Positions 40,696 to 49,558 of a stretch of DNA of 64,000 nucleotides are shown one piece after another. Both the position numbers and the translations under genes were made by a program. This DNA comes from Amycolatopsis lurida (GTDB taxonomy: Bacteria > Actinomycetota > Actinomycetes > Mycobacteriales > Pseudonocardiaceae). Each line of letters starts with the position of its first letter. Within the stretch, counting starts at the first letter, position 1. The DNA lies in NCBI RefSeq assembly GCF_900105055.1, contig NZ_FNTA01000004.1:5549501-5613500 (forward strand), written 5' to 3'. The notes beneath the pieces were generated by a model. The model searched no databases, was not told where the DNA came from, and worked only from the letters and a program-made list of their open reading frames with translations.

Positions 40696-42054
40696 TCATC
40701 CTGCTTGCGTGACCATTTCGGCGACGTTCGCCACGGGCGCCCAGACGCTGTCCGGACGACCGATGCCCTGGTAGGAGAGCCCGGTCCGCGCCACGGTGTG
40801 CGGATCGAGCAGGTTACGGGTGTCGATGACGGACCGGCCGTGGAGCCGGTCGGCGATCCGTCCCCAGTCGAGGGCGCGGAACTCCGGCCACTCGGTCAGC
40901 AGCACGACCGCCGCCGCCCCGTTCGCCGCGTGATAAGCGGTCCCGGCGATCCGGACGTCGTCCGTCACGCCCGGCACCGGTGCGTGGACGCTGGGGTCGT
41001 ACCCGGTCAATTCCGCGCCCTCGGCCGCCAGCAGCGCCGCGATCGCCAGCGACGGGGAATCCCGCAGATCGTCCGTCCCGGCCTTGAACGTCAAGCCGAG
41101 CAGGCCGATCCGGACGCCGGCGAGGTCGCCGCCGACGGCCTTGCGCACCTTGTCGACCACGAGCTCCTGCTGCTTCACGTTGGTCTCGATCGCCGCTCGC
41201 AGCAGGGCGAAATCGCTGCCTGCCGATTCCGCGGTGCGCAGCAGCGCGAAAGTGTCCTTCGGCAGGCAGGAACCGCCCCAGCCCGGGCCCGGTCGCAGGA
41301 ACGACTTGCCGATCCGCTCGTCGTAACCCATTCCGGTCGTCACGTCGTCGATACTCGCGTCGAGGTACTCGCACAGTTCGGCGACGGTGTTCACAAAGGA
41401 CAGACGCGTCGCGAGGTAGCAGTTGGAGGCGTACTTGATCATCTCCGCGCTCGCGGAATCGGTCACCAGCACGGAGGTGTCGAGCTTCTCGTACAGCTCG
41501 GCGACCCGGCGGGCGGGGGCCGGGTCACGGTCGGCCGAACCGACCACGATCCGGTCGGGGTTCAGGAAGTCGTAGACCGCGAACCCTTCACGCAGGAACT
41601 CGGGATTGGACACGACCGCCACGTCGGGGCGATCGATCAGGTCCGCGACGCGGGCCGCCGTGCCGACGGGGACCGTCGACTTGTTCACCACGACGCAGCC
41701 GGGCGGCAGCAGATCCCGCACCTCGGCCACGACGGATTCCAAAGTGGTCAGATCCGCCGCGCCGCTCGCGCCCATCGGGGTCGGCACGCAGAGGATCACG
41801 ATATCCGCCCCAGCCGCCGCCGCGCTCGCGCCGAGGACGAACCGCAGATGCCCGGACGCCAGCCCGTCCACCACGAGTTCGCAGATCCCCGGTTCCCTGA
41901 TGGTCGCCTCGCCGCGCCGCAGCGCGTCGACCTTCTCCTGGTCGACGTCCGCGCAGACGACGCGGTGTCCCAAGGACGAGAGGCACGCGGCCGTGGTCAG
42001 CCCGACGTAGCCCGCGCCGATGACGGCGACTTCTGCCCCCATTGTTGCACCCAT
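40696..42054 (-). CDS. UDP-glucose 6-dehydrogenase family (nucleotide-sugar dehydrogenase)
   Basis: A 452-residue two-fold NAD-dependent dehydrogenase that oxidises C6 of a UDP-sugar to the uronic acid. The Rossmann motif is VAVIGAGYVGLTTA. The catalytic cysteine is C263 in GGSCLPKDTFAL, preceded by the lysine/asparagine block EMIKYASNCYLATRLSFVNTVAELC. The C-terminal domain GLTFKAGTDDLRDSPS is typical of UDP-glucose dehydrogenase. ATG 42054 has GGAGG 8 bases upstream; ATG 42042 is an alternative. It lies downstream of the beta-helix, Gfo/Idh and FAD genes on the same strand, making a UDP-uronic acid building block for that cluster plausible. Confidence 0.88.
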   Translation of the reverse strand: MGATMGAEVAVIGAGYVGLTTAACLSSLGHRVVCADVDQEKVDALRRGEATIREPGICELVVDGLASGHLRFVLGASAAAAGADIVILCVPTPMGASGAADLTTLESVVAEVRDLLPPGCVVVNKSTVPVGTAARVADLIDRPDVAVVSNPEFLREGFAVYDFLNPDRIVVGSADRDPAPARRVAELYEKLDTSVLVTDSASAEMIKYASNCYLATRLSFVNTVAELCEYLDASIDDVTTGMGYDERIGKSFLRPGPGWGGSCLPKDTFALLRTAESAGSDFALLRAAIETNVKQQELVVDKVRKAVGGDLAGVRIGLLGLTFKAGTDDLRDSPSLAIAALLAAEGAELTGYDPSVHAPVPGVTDDVRIAGTAYHAANGAAAVVLLTEWPEFRALDWGRIADRLHGRSVIDTRNLLDPHTVARTGLSYQGIGRPDSVWAPVANVAEMVTQAG

Positions 42055-42151
42055 TCCCTTACCCTCCAGTTTTCGATGGTGCCGGGCAGTACGGAGCCGC
42101 ACGGCCCGGCGCCATCGCGAGATACGGATTTTCAGCAGGACGAGCCGTGAG

Positions 42152-43342
42152 TCACTTGGCGTGGGGGATGGCCCTGATCCCCTCGTACGGGGTCTCCTTG
42201 CCGAGGTAGTCCACCGTTTCGAACAGGCCGATGGCGTCCATCGGATAGCGGGCGCCCGCCTCCGCCGCGAAGACGCACGGAAGGATCTGCTTCCGCTCCG
42301 AGGCGGCGGCCTGGCCGCCCTTGCGGATGTGCTTGTGGGTGTGGATCAGGATCGGCATGTAGCCGCCGCCGAGGAACGAACCCGCCTGCAGCACCGCCCC
42401 GCCGACGCAGTCGATCACGCAGCCCTTGCCGAGGATCGCGTCGCGGCCCTGGTAGTAGTACGAAGGCGTGGCGAGCGTGCCGTGCTCCACATGGAACACC
42501 CCCGCCGACAGGCCGATGATCGACCGGCCGCAGGTGCGCAGCACCGAGCGGTAGAAGTCGACCAGGATCGGCCGCACGGTGGTGTCCGGAAGCGAGAATT
42601 CGCCGCACATCAAGGTGATGCGCACCAGTTCCGCGAGCGTGAGGCCGGAACCGTGCTCCCCGGGGAACTCCTGGTCCCACGGCACGAGGTAGTCCGACGG
42701 CGCGACCATGGTCGTCCCGACGTCTTCGAGGATCAGCCGCTCCGGCTCGCCGACCGGTTCCGATGGCAGGACACCGTTCGCGAGGACCCGAACGGCGAGC
42801 ATGTGCCTGCTCTCCAGCGTTTTCGCCCGGCTGGCCGCGATCAGGAGGTTGAGCCTGCCGGTCACCGTCTCGGGGATGTCGAAGAGGTGATCGATGCCGT
42901 CGGTGGGGACGGCGATCTTCGCCTGCAGACCCCGGGCGGGCAGCGGTTCGTAGGAGTCGACGACCTCCTGGAGAGCACCGGCGTACTCGCCCGTTCCGGC
43001 CTGGACGAGCCTTTCCGCGGCCAGAGCCCGGTAGTCGTAAGGGATCGAGGTCGACGTCGACAGCACGACGTCGGCGAGCAGGGCGCGATACCGGTCGTCG
43101 TCCAGCGACGACGCGGCCAGTTCCAGTGACAGGTAAGGGGATTCGTCACCGGGGCCGTGGATCCAGCTCGCGGTGAACGGTGCCTCGAACCGGCACGCCT
43201 TCGAGAACAGCGCCCGGGCGGCGTCGTCGTTCTTGATCTGGCCGGTGACCTCGGCCAGCGCCACGTCGCGGTCCGAGACCTCGGGCAGCATGTCCTTGGC
43301 CGGCCTCAACAGTGTCGAAAGATCCTCGATGCTTCGCGTCAT
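42152..43342 (-). CDS. Unrecognised 396-residue protein with left-handed beta-helix-like C-terminal part
   Basis: I do not recognise this family. Residues 1-210 are mostly helical and charged (VSDRDVALAEVTGQIKND, SLELAASSLDDDRYRAL). After about residue 285 the sequence turns into short glycine-rich strands, GRDAILGKGCVIDCVGGAVLQAGSFLGG, ending in ILIHTHKH, resembling hexapeptide-repeat acyltransferases with a terminal His cluster. A transferase acting on a sugar or amino acid is a guess. ATG 43342 overlaps the Gfo/Idh stop as ATGA, so it is coupled to that oxidoreductase. Confidence 0.7.
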   Translation of the reverse strand: MTRSIEDLSTLLRPAKDMLPEVSDRDVALAEVTGQIKNDDAARALFSKACRFEAPFTASWIHGPGDESPYLSLELAASSLDDDRYRALLADVVLSTSTSIPYDYRALAAERLVQAGTGEYAGALQEVVDSYEPLPARGLQAKIAVPTDGIDHLFDIPETVTGRLNLLIAASRAKTLESRHMLAVRVLANGVLPSEPVGEPERLILEDVGTTMVAPSDYLVPWDQEFPGEHGSGLTLAELVRITLMCGEFSLPDTTVRPILVDFYRSVLRTCGRSIIGLSAGVFHVEHGTLATPSYYYQGRDAILGKGCVIDCVGGAVLQAGSFLGGGYMPILIHTHKHIRKGGQAAASERKQILPCVFAAEAGARYPMDAIGLFETVDYLGKETPYEGIRAIPHAK

Positions 43343-44439
43343 GCTTCGCTCCCAATCCGTGCGAACTTCTCGTTTTCCGTTGTGTGCGGGAAGATTCCGG
43401 TGAACATCGCCGAACCCAAGGCGGCGAGGAACCGGTGCTCGGCGGGGCGGACCACCGTGGTGCCCTCGTCGAGGTGCTGCAAAAGGTCCAGCTGGGTCAG
43501 AAGTGCCTCCTTGAAATGGTTGACGGCGATGCGGAAATGGCGCGCCGGAGCGGCGGTGTCCCGGATGTGGACGGCGTGGACGTTCTTGTGGTCGGGATCC
43601 GCGCCGAAGAACGGTTCGAAGACCAGGGTGACGTGCTTCCCGGAGAAGAGTTCGACGTCCGCGAAGCGGTACCGGAACTCGGACCCGTACGGGATCGCCG
43701 ATGGGGCGATGAAGTCCTCCGAAACCTTTTCCGGGAAAGCGAATCCGGCCAGTTCGGGGAAGGCGATGGCACCGGTCGACGACGTGTAGAGCTCGACCTC
43801 CGGGATGCCGGGCGCCATGGTCCGCACCCGCATCTCCGCCGTCACCGAAGACGGAACCGTACGCAGGTACGCCCGGTACGCCGCGGAAGGCAGGATCGCG
43901 CGCAGGATGCTCAGCATGTGGAAGCCCTCGTAGCCGGCCTCGCCGTACTGGGTGTCGACGAACCTGCCGTTCGCGACGTCGAATTCCCGGTTCTTGGTGA
44001 ATTCGACGGTGATCTTCCTGATCGGGTCGAAGCCGGCGAGGTCCCGCACCGACGCCGCGAAGCGCTGCACGGCTTCGCTGTGCGAATACACGTCGTTGAC
44101 GATGATCCGGGCACGAGGGTGGCGCCGGACCGTGTGGCCGAGACCGGCGAGATCCTCCGGGTAGCAGGCGGGTTTCTCGAGCAGGACCCGGGCATCGGGC
44201 TGCCGCCGCAGGATCTCTTCGACGACCGCGAGATGGGTCACCGTCGGGGTGGCGACCACCCAGGCGTCGACCGCCGAGGGGTCCGGCACCTGCGCCACCC
44301 GCTCCCAGTCGGCGCCGTCGCCGATGTCCACCGTGCGGATCCGGTGCCCCGCCTGGCCGTAACACGCGGCGTACAGCGAACCGATCTTGCCGAGCCCGAC
44401 GATCACGATCGTCTTCTCAGCCAGCGCTGGTGCCGACAC
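43339..44439 (-). CDS. Gfo/Idh/MocA-type NAD(P)-dependent oxidoreductase
   Basis: A 366-residue protein. The Rossmann motif IVIVGLGKIGSLYAACY is at residues 11-27, AWVVATPTVTHLAVVEEIL follows, and the catalytic-site EKP motif is LLEKPACYPEDL near residue 88. The C-terminal beta-sheet domain is divergent. Family members oxidise or reduce sugars, inositols or amino/keto acids. It overlaps the FAD gene upstream by 23 bases and the beta-helix-like gene by 4, so the three must be made together. Confidence 0.83.
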   Translation of the reverse strand: MSAPALAEKTIVIVGLGKIGSLYAACYGQAGHRIRTVDIGDGADWERVAQVPDPSAVDAWVVATPTVTHLAVVEEILRRQPDARVLLEKPACYPEDLAGLGHTVRRHPRARIIVNDVYSHSEAVQRFAASVRDLAGFDPIRKITVEFTKNREFDVANGRFVDTQYGEAGYEGFHMLSILRAILPSAAYRAYLRTVPSSVTAEMRVRTMAPGIPEVELYTSSTGAIAFPELAGFAFPEKVSEDFIAPSAIPYGSEFRYRFADVELFSGKHVTLVFEPFFGADPDHKNVHAVHIRDTAAPARHFRIAVNHFKEALLTQLDLLQHLDEGTTVVRPAEHRFLAALGSAMFTGIFPHTTENEKFARIGSEA

Positions 44440-45859
44440 GGGCTTCCCCTCCCCGTGACCGGATGGCGTGACGGGCGGCGGACGTTCCCGCCGCCCGCCC
44501 CAGCACGGCGCCCGCCATCAGACCGGTGCCGCCCGGGTAGCCCTGGTCGTAAAGGCCGCCGACGATCACGCCCGCCGCGTACAGGCCGCTGATCGGCTCG
44601 CCGCCGCCGCGTACCTCGGCGTCCGGGGTCACGGACAGCCCGCCGTAGGTGAAGGTCAGTCCGCAGACCACCGGGACGAACAGGAACGGGGGCGTGTCTA
44701 GACGTTTCTCCGCCTGGCCCGCGTGCAGCCGCTGGACTTCGGCGGTCAGGTTCGCCGCGTCGATACCGAGCCGCCGGGCGCCTTCCTCGAGCGAGGAGAC
44801 GGACACGGACGCAGGGTCGCCGACGTAACCCTTCGGGAGCGAGCCCGCCGAGAAGACCTTGTCGTCGAAGATCTGGAAGGCGATCTTTCCGGGCTGTTCC
44901 TGGATCTTCTGGCCGAGCGTGACGTAGGTGAGGTTGCTGTAGCCGCCGGATTCGTCGAAGAACCGGCGCCCTTCGCGGTTGACCACGACGCCCAGCGGAA
45001 AGGCGTAGCGGGCGAGGCCGTGGGATTTGTGCATCTGCCCCGGCAGCATGTGGTCGGGCAGGTTGATGCCCTGCGGCGTGGTGTGGCACTTCTCCCAGTT
45101 GCCCGCGGTGTCGGCGCCGATGTCGATGGCCGCCGTCAGCGGGGCGCCTTCGTTGAAGGGAACGCCGCGCAGCTTCACGTCCCGCCACTCCTCGCCGAGG
45201 TGGCGTTCACGGAGCCGGGTGTTCGCCTCGAAGCCCGCCGATGCCAGCACCAGCGCGTCGGCGACCATCGGGAACGCGGGGCCGGAGCCGTCGAGCAGAT
45301 AGCGGTCGCCGGCGGTCTTTTCGAAGCCGGTGACCGCGCTGCCGTAGAAGACCGTTCCACCGAGCTGCTCGAACCGGGCGAAGTTCCGGTCCTGCAGGCT
45401 CTGGCCGCCCCCGTCGAGGACGATCGGCACGTCACCGGGCAGCGGGGTCGGTCTCGGCGCCCAGCGCTGGCCGAAGTCGCGCATCCAGGTGATCGTGTCC
45501 GTCGAACGGCGGATGATCGATTCGATGAGGGCGACGTCCACCTGATCGCCGGACACCGCCAGCCAATCGCGGAGGTACTGCTCGTCGGTGTACCCGGACC
45601 GGCCCGCCAAGATCTCGTCGACGCGCTCATTGTCCGCCTCCCGTAACAGGGAAGCGATGAATGGGCTTCCCTGCCAGGAGAACCGCATCGTCCTGGTCAA
45701 GGAACTGTTCCCGCCGCGTAATTGTTTCGGTGCGGCTTCGAGGACGCTGACCGCCTTCGCGCCTGCCTGTAGCGCGGCTATCCCCGCGCAGAGACCCGCA
45801 TTACCGGCGCCGACGACGACGACCTGCCTCTCGGCGACGGTATTTCGACCGTTATCCAT
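44417..45859 (-). CDS. FAD-binding dehydrogenase of the fumarate reductase/tricarballylate dehydrogenase type
   Basis: A 480-residue flavoprotein. The dinucleotide motif VVVVGAGNAGLCAGIAAL is near residue 14 and a second flavin block, YAAGVIVGGLYDQGYPGGTGLMAGAVLGRAAG, is near the C-terminus. The middle carries the capping domain typical of SdhA/FrdA, 3-ketosteroid dehydrogenases and TcuA. It would desaturate a carbon-carbon bond or oxidise a hydroxyacid. ATG 45859 has GGAG 8 bases upstream. Two TTA codons (one at 45719-45721) lie in the first 100 codons. It is the first gene of the apparent operon. Confidence 0.83.
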   Translation of the reverse strand: MDNGRNTVAERQVVVVGAGNAGLCAGIAALQAGAKAVSVLEAAPKQLRGGNSSLTRTMRFSWQGSPFIASLLREADNERVDEILAGRSGYTDEQYLRDWLAVSGDQVDVALIESIIRRSTDTITWMRDFGQRWAPRPTPLPGDVPIVLDGGGQSLQDRNFARFEQLGGTVFYGSAVTGFEKTAGDRYLLDGSGPAFPMVADALVLASAGFEANTRLRERHLGEEWRDVKLRGVPFNEGAPLTAAIDIGADTAGNWEKCHTTPQGINLPDHMLPGQMHKSHGLARYAFPLGVVVNREGRRFFDESGGYSNLTYVTLGQKIQEQPGKIAFQIFDDKVFSAGSLPKGYVGDPASVSVSSLEEGARRLGIDAANLTAEVQRLHAGQAEKRLDTPPFLFVPVVCGLTFTYGGLSVTPDAEVRGGGEPISGLYAAGVIVGGLYDQGYPGGTGLMAGAVLGRAAGTSAARHAIRSRGGEARVGTSAG

Positions 45860-46418
45860 CAACAACGCTCCACAAATCCGATGTTCGCCAATTCAGGGAC
45901 GACCGAGTTCGAACGAGACCGCGACGTACCGCCGAAGGGCGTGACGAAGGGTTATGCCCGCGAACGGGTGTCGAACCGTCGGTTCGCTGCGGGAATCGCA
46001 GCGTTCACTCCTCGCGTGTGCTCAGATGTGCGGCGCACGAGGGTATTTCTTCGGAATCAGCGCATCGCCAGCCCCATACGGGCGATGCCGGCGTCATCCG
46101 GCGTTCAACAGCACAGAGATTTCAGTGGACGCCTTCCGAGCTGAACCAGGAGTTTCCGCCGGGTTCACCGGCGCCCTTGACGATGGTCGTGCGGATGCCT
46201 CTGGTTCGCTCATTTTTCTTCGGCCCGGCTTTCCCGGGCCTCCCCAGGTTCGGTCGGTGTTCAGGCCGACTGGAGCCAGCCTGACTTCCTGACCAGCGCA
46301 GGGGCAACCTTCGGCCAGTTCGGCCTTGTTCGAAATCGTTCGAGTGGTCCGAACAGCGGTTTCCGGCGCCGCTGAATGGCGGTATCGCGGCTGAGATCGC
46401 CTCAGTCAATCTAGAGCG
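45860..46418. other. 559-base intergenic region
   Basis: This is the largest gap in the window, between the divergent FAD-dehydrogenase and HTH/lectin-like genes. Short open frames on both strands lack ribosome-binding sites and protein-like composition, so I accept none. It is more AT-rich and irregular than its neighbours. A 7-bp GC stem with a CTTTC loop occurs near 46222-46240, and CAATCT lies 6 bases before the ATG at 46419 as a possible leaderless -10. Confidence 0.5.
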
Positions 46419-47420
46419 ATGATCGTTGATGAGGGGGGCGACGACGGGGAGTCGCCGGCGACGGTTCACCCGCCGGACTCGACGGCTTCACCGGCTGAGT
46501 TCACAGCAGCACTGCGTGTATTGAGAACGTGGTCCGGATTGACTTATCGGCAGTTGGCCGGAAGGGCGAAAGAACTCGGGGGAACCCTTCCGGCGAGTAC
46601 GGTCGCGACCACTCTCGGCCGCACCACACTGCCCCGCGAATCGTTCGTCGAGACGTTCACGCGCGCGTGCGGACTGAACGACGAAGAGGTACGGCGGTGG
46701 CTCGACGCCCGGACACGGATCGCGATGGGGGCACCGCCGCGGCCCCCCGACGAGACGAAGGGGGAAGCCGTCCCACCGCCGGAGCCCGAGCCGGAACCGC
46801 GACCCCGTCGGCGCTGGCACGCGCCGATGATCGTCGCCGCGATCGTGAGCCTCGTCCTCGTCGGGACGTTGGGATATCTGACGAGGTCGTTCGGCGCGTC
46901 CTCGAAGGCCAAGGAAACCGCGGCCGTGGTGCCGGGGCTGGACGTGCGGGAAGTGGGCAGCTGGGCGCAGATCCGGCCGGCCCGGTCGCCCGAGTTCTGT
47001 CTCGCCGAGGGGCGGGATCGGACGCGGCTCTATTCCGGTGCCATCGTCGCCCAGCAGATCTGTGGTGGTGACGCGGCGCCGCGCCTGTTCATCGACCCCG
47101 TCGGGGAAGAGAACGCCGTGCAGTTCCAGTGGCACCATCCGGAGACCGGGGTCGGCTGCCTCACGGTCGTGAACGAAGGGCTGGGGCACGACCTGATCGA
47201 GTCCCGCGACGACTGTGACGACGATGGTACGGACCAGTTGTTCACCATCGCCTCGGCGGATCCGGCGGAGCCGGGACGGTTCCTCATCCGGCCTGTCGGC
47301 ACCAGCCAGTGTCTCGGCCTGCGCGACCTGGACACCGTCGCGGGTACGGAGGTGGTCCGGGAACGGTGTTCCGGAGCGCCTGACCAGACTTTCCTCATCG
47401 ATCTGATCCCGCCGCCGTGA
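46419..47420 (+). CDS. Membrane-anchored protein: HTH domain, transmembrane helix, ricin-type lectin-like domain
   Basis: A 333-residue protein with three parts. Residues about 25-105 form an XRE-like helix-turn-helix domain common in actinomycetes (FTAALRVLRTWSGLTYRQLAGRAKELGGTLPASTVATTL). A Pro/Glu linker leads to one transmembrane helix at about 137-156 (MIVAAIVSLVLVGTLGYL). The outer part, about 170-333, has four cysteines and beta-trefoil-like repeats (SQCLGLRDLDTVAGTEVVRERCSGAPDQTFLI). It looks like a one-component sensor coupling an outside ligand to an inside DNA- or protein-binding domain. No partner gene is adjacent. Confidence 0.78.
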   Translation: MIVDEGGDDGESPATVHPPDSTASPAEFTAALRVLRTWSGLTYRQLAGRAKELGGTLPASTVATTLGRTTLPRESFVETFTRACGLNDEEVRRWLDARTRIAMGAPPRPPDETKGEAVPPPEPEPEPRPRRRWHAPMIVAAIVSLVLVGTLGYLTRSFGASSKAKETAAVVPGLDVREVGSWAQIRPARSPEFCLAEGRDRTRLYSGAIVAQQICGGDAAPRLFIDPVGEENAVQFQWHHPETGVGCLTVVNEGLGHDLIESRDDCDDDGTDQLFTIASADPAEPGRFLIRPVGTSQCLGLRDLDTVAGTEVVRERCSGAPDQTFLIDLIPPP

Positions 47421-47444
47421 GTGGCCTGGGGGTTCCGGAGGTGG

Positions 47445-47471
47445 TGTCGCGAAAGCCACTTTCGGGACACC
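47445..47471. repeat. Dispersed palindromic element, copy 3 (half-length)
   Basis: GTGTCGCGAAAG, CCA loop and CTTTCGGGACAC form 12-bp arms with one mismatch. The sequence equals one arm of the hairpin at 21646-21702. Its place just after a stop codon fits terminator use. Confidence 0.7.
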
Positions 47472-47541
47472 CGGCCCAAGCTCGTCACCTACTCGTCAGG
47501 TCCCGGCAGTACAGGAGGCGATACCGAGTGGGTCGGGCCTC

Positions 47542-47583
47542 GTGACCGTTCGGACGACACGCGTGATCAGGCGGACGACACAC
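47542..47583. repeat. Two tandem 21-bp repeats, second locus
   Basis: Units 47542-47562 and 47563-47583 share the GTGAYC start and CGGACGACAC core with the three units at 26990-27052. The second unit here ends ACAC instead of ACGC. Confidence 0.7.
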
Positions 47584-47742
47584 CACCCGTGCGGCCGCGG
47601 CGGGCATTCGAGACCAACCGAATCGGCGACTACGGACCTCGTCCTGTGATCACTCCACGAGAAAGGTGGCATAGCCGGGAACCGAAGACGACCTTTCGAC
47701 GACTTGTGGGGCTGAATCATGCGGCCCGGCGAGCGGAGAGAG

Positions 47743-48483
47743 ATGCACTGGTACGAGGACGACGACCTGTGGGTCGGCTTCGCGGACGTGATGTTCCCGC
47801 CCAGCCGGGCCGATGAGGCCGAACGCCTGACGGCCACGTCACCGCTGCTCGAAGTCGCCGACGGCGCGAAGGTGCTCGACCTGGCCTGCGGTCCGGCGAT
47901 CCACGTCGTGCCGCTGGCGAAGAAGGGCGCCGACGTGACCGGCGTCGACCTCAGCCCGGCGATGCTCGAACGTGCGCGCGAAGCGTGTGAGAACGCGGGA
48001 GTCGCCGCGAAGCTGATCCAGGCCGACATGCTCGAATACACCGAACCGGCCGCGTACGACCTGATCATCAACATGTACACGTCGTTCGGCTACTTCACCG
48101 AGCCCGGTGACAACCTCACAGTGCTCCGAAACGCCTACGCCAGTCTCGCGCCCGGAGGCAGGCTGCTGATCGACGTACTCGGCAAGGAGGTGCTGGCCGG
48201 CTGGGTCGGTCGCCCGAAGGCGGTCGACGTCGACGGCGGGACGGTGTTCATGCGCGACACCATTCTCGACGACTGGACGCGGCTCAGGACCGAGTGGACC
48301 CTGGTCCGCGACGGCGAGGTGAAGCAGGCGTCGATCCTGTCCTTCTTGTACAGCGCCGCGGAACTGAAGGCGCTGTTCGAGACGGCGGGCTTCACCGGCG
48401 TCGAGTGTTTCGGTGACTTCGACGGCTCGCCGTACGACAACCACGCGCGCCGCCTGATCGTGCGTGGTGAACGTGCCGGCTGA
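47743..48483 (+). CDS. Class I SAM-dependent methyltransferase, first gene of the FecCD/PLP/ATP-grasp operon
   Basis: A 246-residue methyltransferase. Motif I is VLDLACGPAIHVVPLAKKGADVTGVDLSPAMLERA near residues 42-76, with YDLIINMYTSFGYF as motif IV. ATG 47743 has GGAG 4 bases upstream; an ATG at 47719 has no site. Its last 20 bases overlap the permease start, so it is translated with the transporter genes. It probably methylates the compound made by the PLP and ATP-grasp enzymes downstream, though a general role cannot be excluded. Confidence 0.82.
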   Translation: MHWYEDDDLWVGFADVMFPPSRADEAERLTATSPLLEVADGAKVLDLACGPAIHVVPLAKKGADVTGVDLSPAMLERAREACENAGVAAKLIQADMLEYTEPAAYDLIINMYTSFGYFTEPGDNLTVLRNAYASLAPGGRLLIDVLGKEVLAGWVGRPKAVDVDGGTVFMRDTILDDWTRLRTEWTLVRDGEVKQASILSFLYSAAELKALFETAGFTGVECFGDFDGSPYDNHARRLIVRGERAG

Positions 48484-49558
48484 ACCGCTCCGCCTCTTCG
48501 CGGAACCGGAGGACGACACCGCGCGCCCGCTCCGGCTCACCGGCCCGGTGCTCCTGCTTTCGGCCGCACTCCTGATCTCGCTGATCGCGGGCATCGCGCT
48601 CGGCCCGTCGAACGTCGCGCTCACGGATGTCCTGCGCTATCTGGGAAAGGCGATCACCGGCGGCACCATCACCGGCGACGAGGTCACCGGGTACTCGATC
48701 GTCTGGCAGGTCCGCACCCCGCGGGTGCTGCTGGCGGCGGTGGTCGGAGCGGGGCTCGCGGTGGTCGGCGTCGCGGTACAGGCCCTGGTCCGCAACGCCC
48801 TCGCCGATCCGTTCGTGCTCGGGATCTCGTCGGGCGCCTCGGTCGGCGCCGCCGCCGTCGTGGTGTTCGGCCTCTTCGCCGGGCTCGGCGTGCTGGCGTT
48901 GTCGACGGCCGCCTTCATCGGCGCGCTCGGCGCGACGGCGATCGTCTATCTCGCCGCCCGCAGCAAATTCGGCCTGACGCCGTTGCGTCTCGTGCTCACC
49001 GGGGTCGCGCTCACGTATGCCTTCCAGGCCTTGATGAGCGTGCTCGTCTACCTGTCGCCGAACGGCCAGGCCGCGCAGACCGTGCTGTTCTGGCTGCTCG
49101 GCAGCCTCGGCGCGGCGACGTGGGCGTCCTTGCCGCTGGCCGCGCTCGGGGTGGCCGTCGCGGTCGTGGTCCTGCTCCGTCACGGCACCGCGCTCGACGT
49201 CCTGTCCATGGGCGACGAGACCGCGATGAGCCTCGGTACCGACGCGGCCGCGTTGCGCCGCTGGCTCTTCCTGCTCACCGCGGTCGTCACCGGTTTGCTG
49301 GTGGCGGTCAGCGGCTCGATCGGGTTCGTCGGGCTGGTCCTGCCGCATGTGGTGCGGATGATGGCCGGTTCGGGGCACCGCCGGGTGCTGGCGCTCGCGC
49401 CGTTGGTGGGCGCGGTCTTCCTGGTGTGGGTCGATCTGCTCGCCCGCACACTCGTCGCACCCGAGGAACTGCCGCTCGGCGTGATCACCGCGCTGATCGG
49501 CGTACCGGTGTTCCTCGTCGTGATGCGGCGACGCGGCTACGCGTTCGGAGGCCGCTGA
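48464..49558 (+). CDS. FecCD-type ABC importer permease
   Basis: A 364-residue permease with about nine to ten transmembrane helices. Family blocks include GPSNVALTDVLRYLG, RTPRVLLAAVVGAGLAVVGVAVQALVRNALADPFVLGISSGASVGAA and the C-terminal GSIGFVGLVLPHVVRM, where the coupling loop contacts the ATPase. Only one permease gene is present, so it should form a homodimer as in BtuC-type importers. Substrates of this class are siderophores, haem, cobalamin and metal chelates. Start is GTG 48464 (or 48467). Confidence 0.92.
   Translation: MVNVPAEPLRLFAEPEDDTARPLRLTGPVLLLSAALLISLIAGIALGPSNVALTDVLRYLGKAITGGTITGDEVTGYSIVWQVRTPRVLLAAVVGAGLAVVGVAVQALVRNALADPFVLGISSGASVGAAAVVVFGLFAGLGVLALSTAAFIGALGATAIVYLAARSKFGLTPLRLVLTGVALTYAFQALMSVLVYLSPNGQAAQTVLFWLLGSLGAATWASLPLAALGVAVAVVVLLRHGTALDVLSMGDETAMSLGTDAAALRRWLFLLTAVVTGLLVAVSGSIGFVGLVLPHVVRMMAGSGHRRVLALAPLVGAVFLVWVDLLARTLVAPEELPLGVITALIGVPVFLVVMRRRGYAFGGR

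Larger units (their letters stand above)
47421..47742. other. 322-base intergenic region with repeats
   Basis: It holds a GAAAG-CCA-CTTTC palindrome (47445-47471) 24 bases after the HTH/lectin gene stop, two tandem 21-bp repeats (47542-47583), and then the upstream region of the methyltransferase-led operon. I find no clear iron or zinc repressor box (no DmdR/IdeR- or Zur-like palindrome) in it. Confidence 0.5.

Noticed and set aside
42152..44365. 737-codon frame that would fuse the Gfo/Idh region with the beta-helix-like gene
   Set aside because: Only the last 396 codons have protein-like composition; the first half is the Gfo/Idh gene read in a wrong frame. The ATGA overlap at 43339-43342 gives a natural start.
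45881..46469. Short open frames on both strands in the large intergenic gap
   Set aside because: No ribosome-binding sites, no recognisable motifs and atypical composition.
47600..47742. Iron (DmdR/IdeR) or zinc (Zur) box before the FecCD operon
   Set aside because: I searched by eye for TTAGGTTAGC-like and TGAAAATCA-like palindromes and found none.
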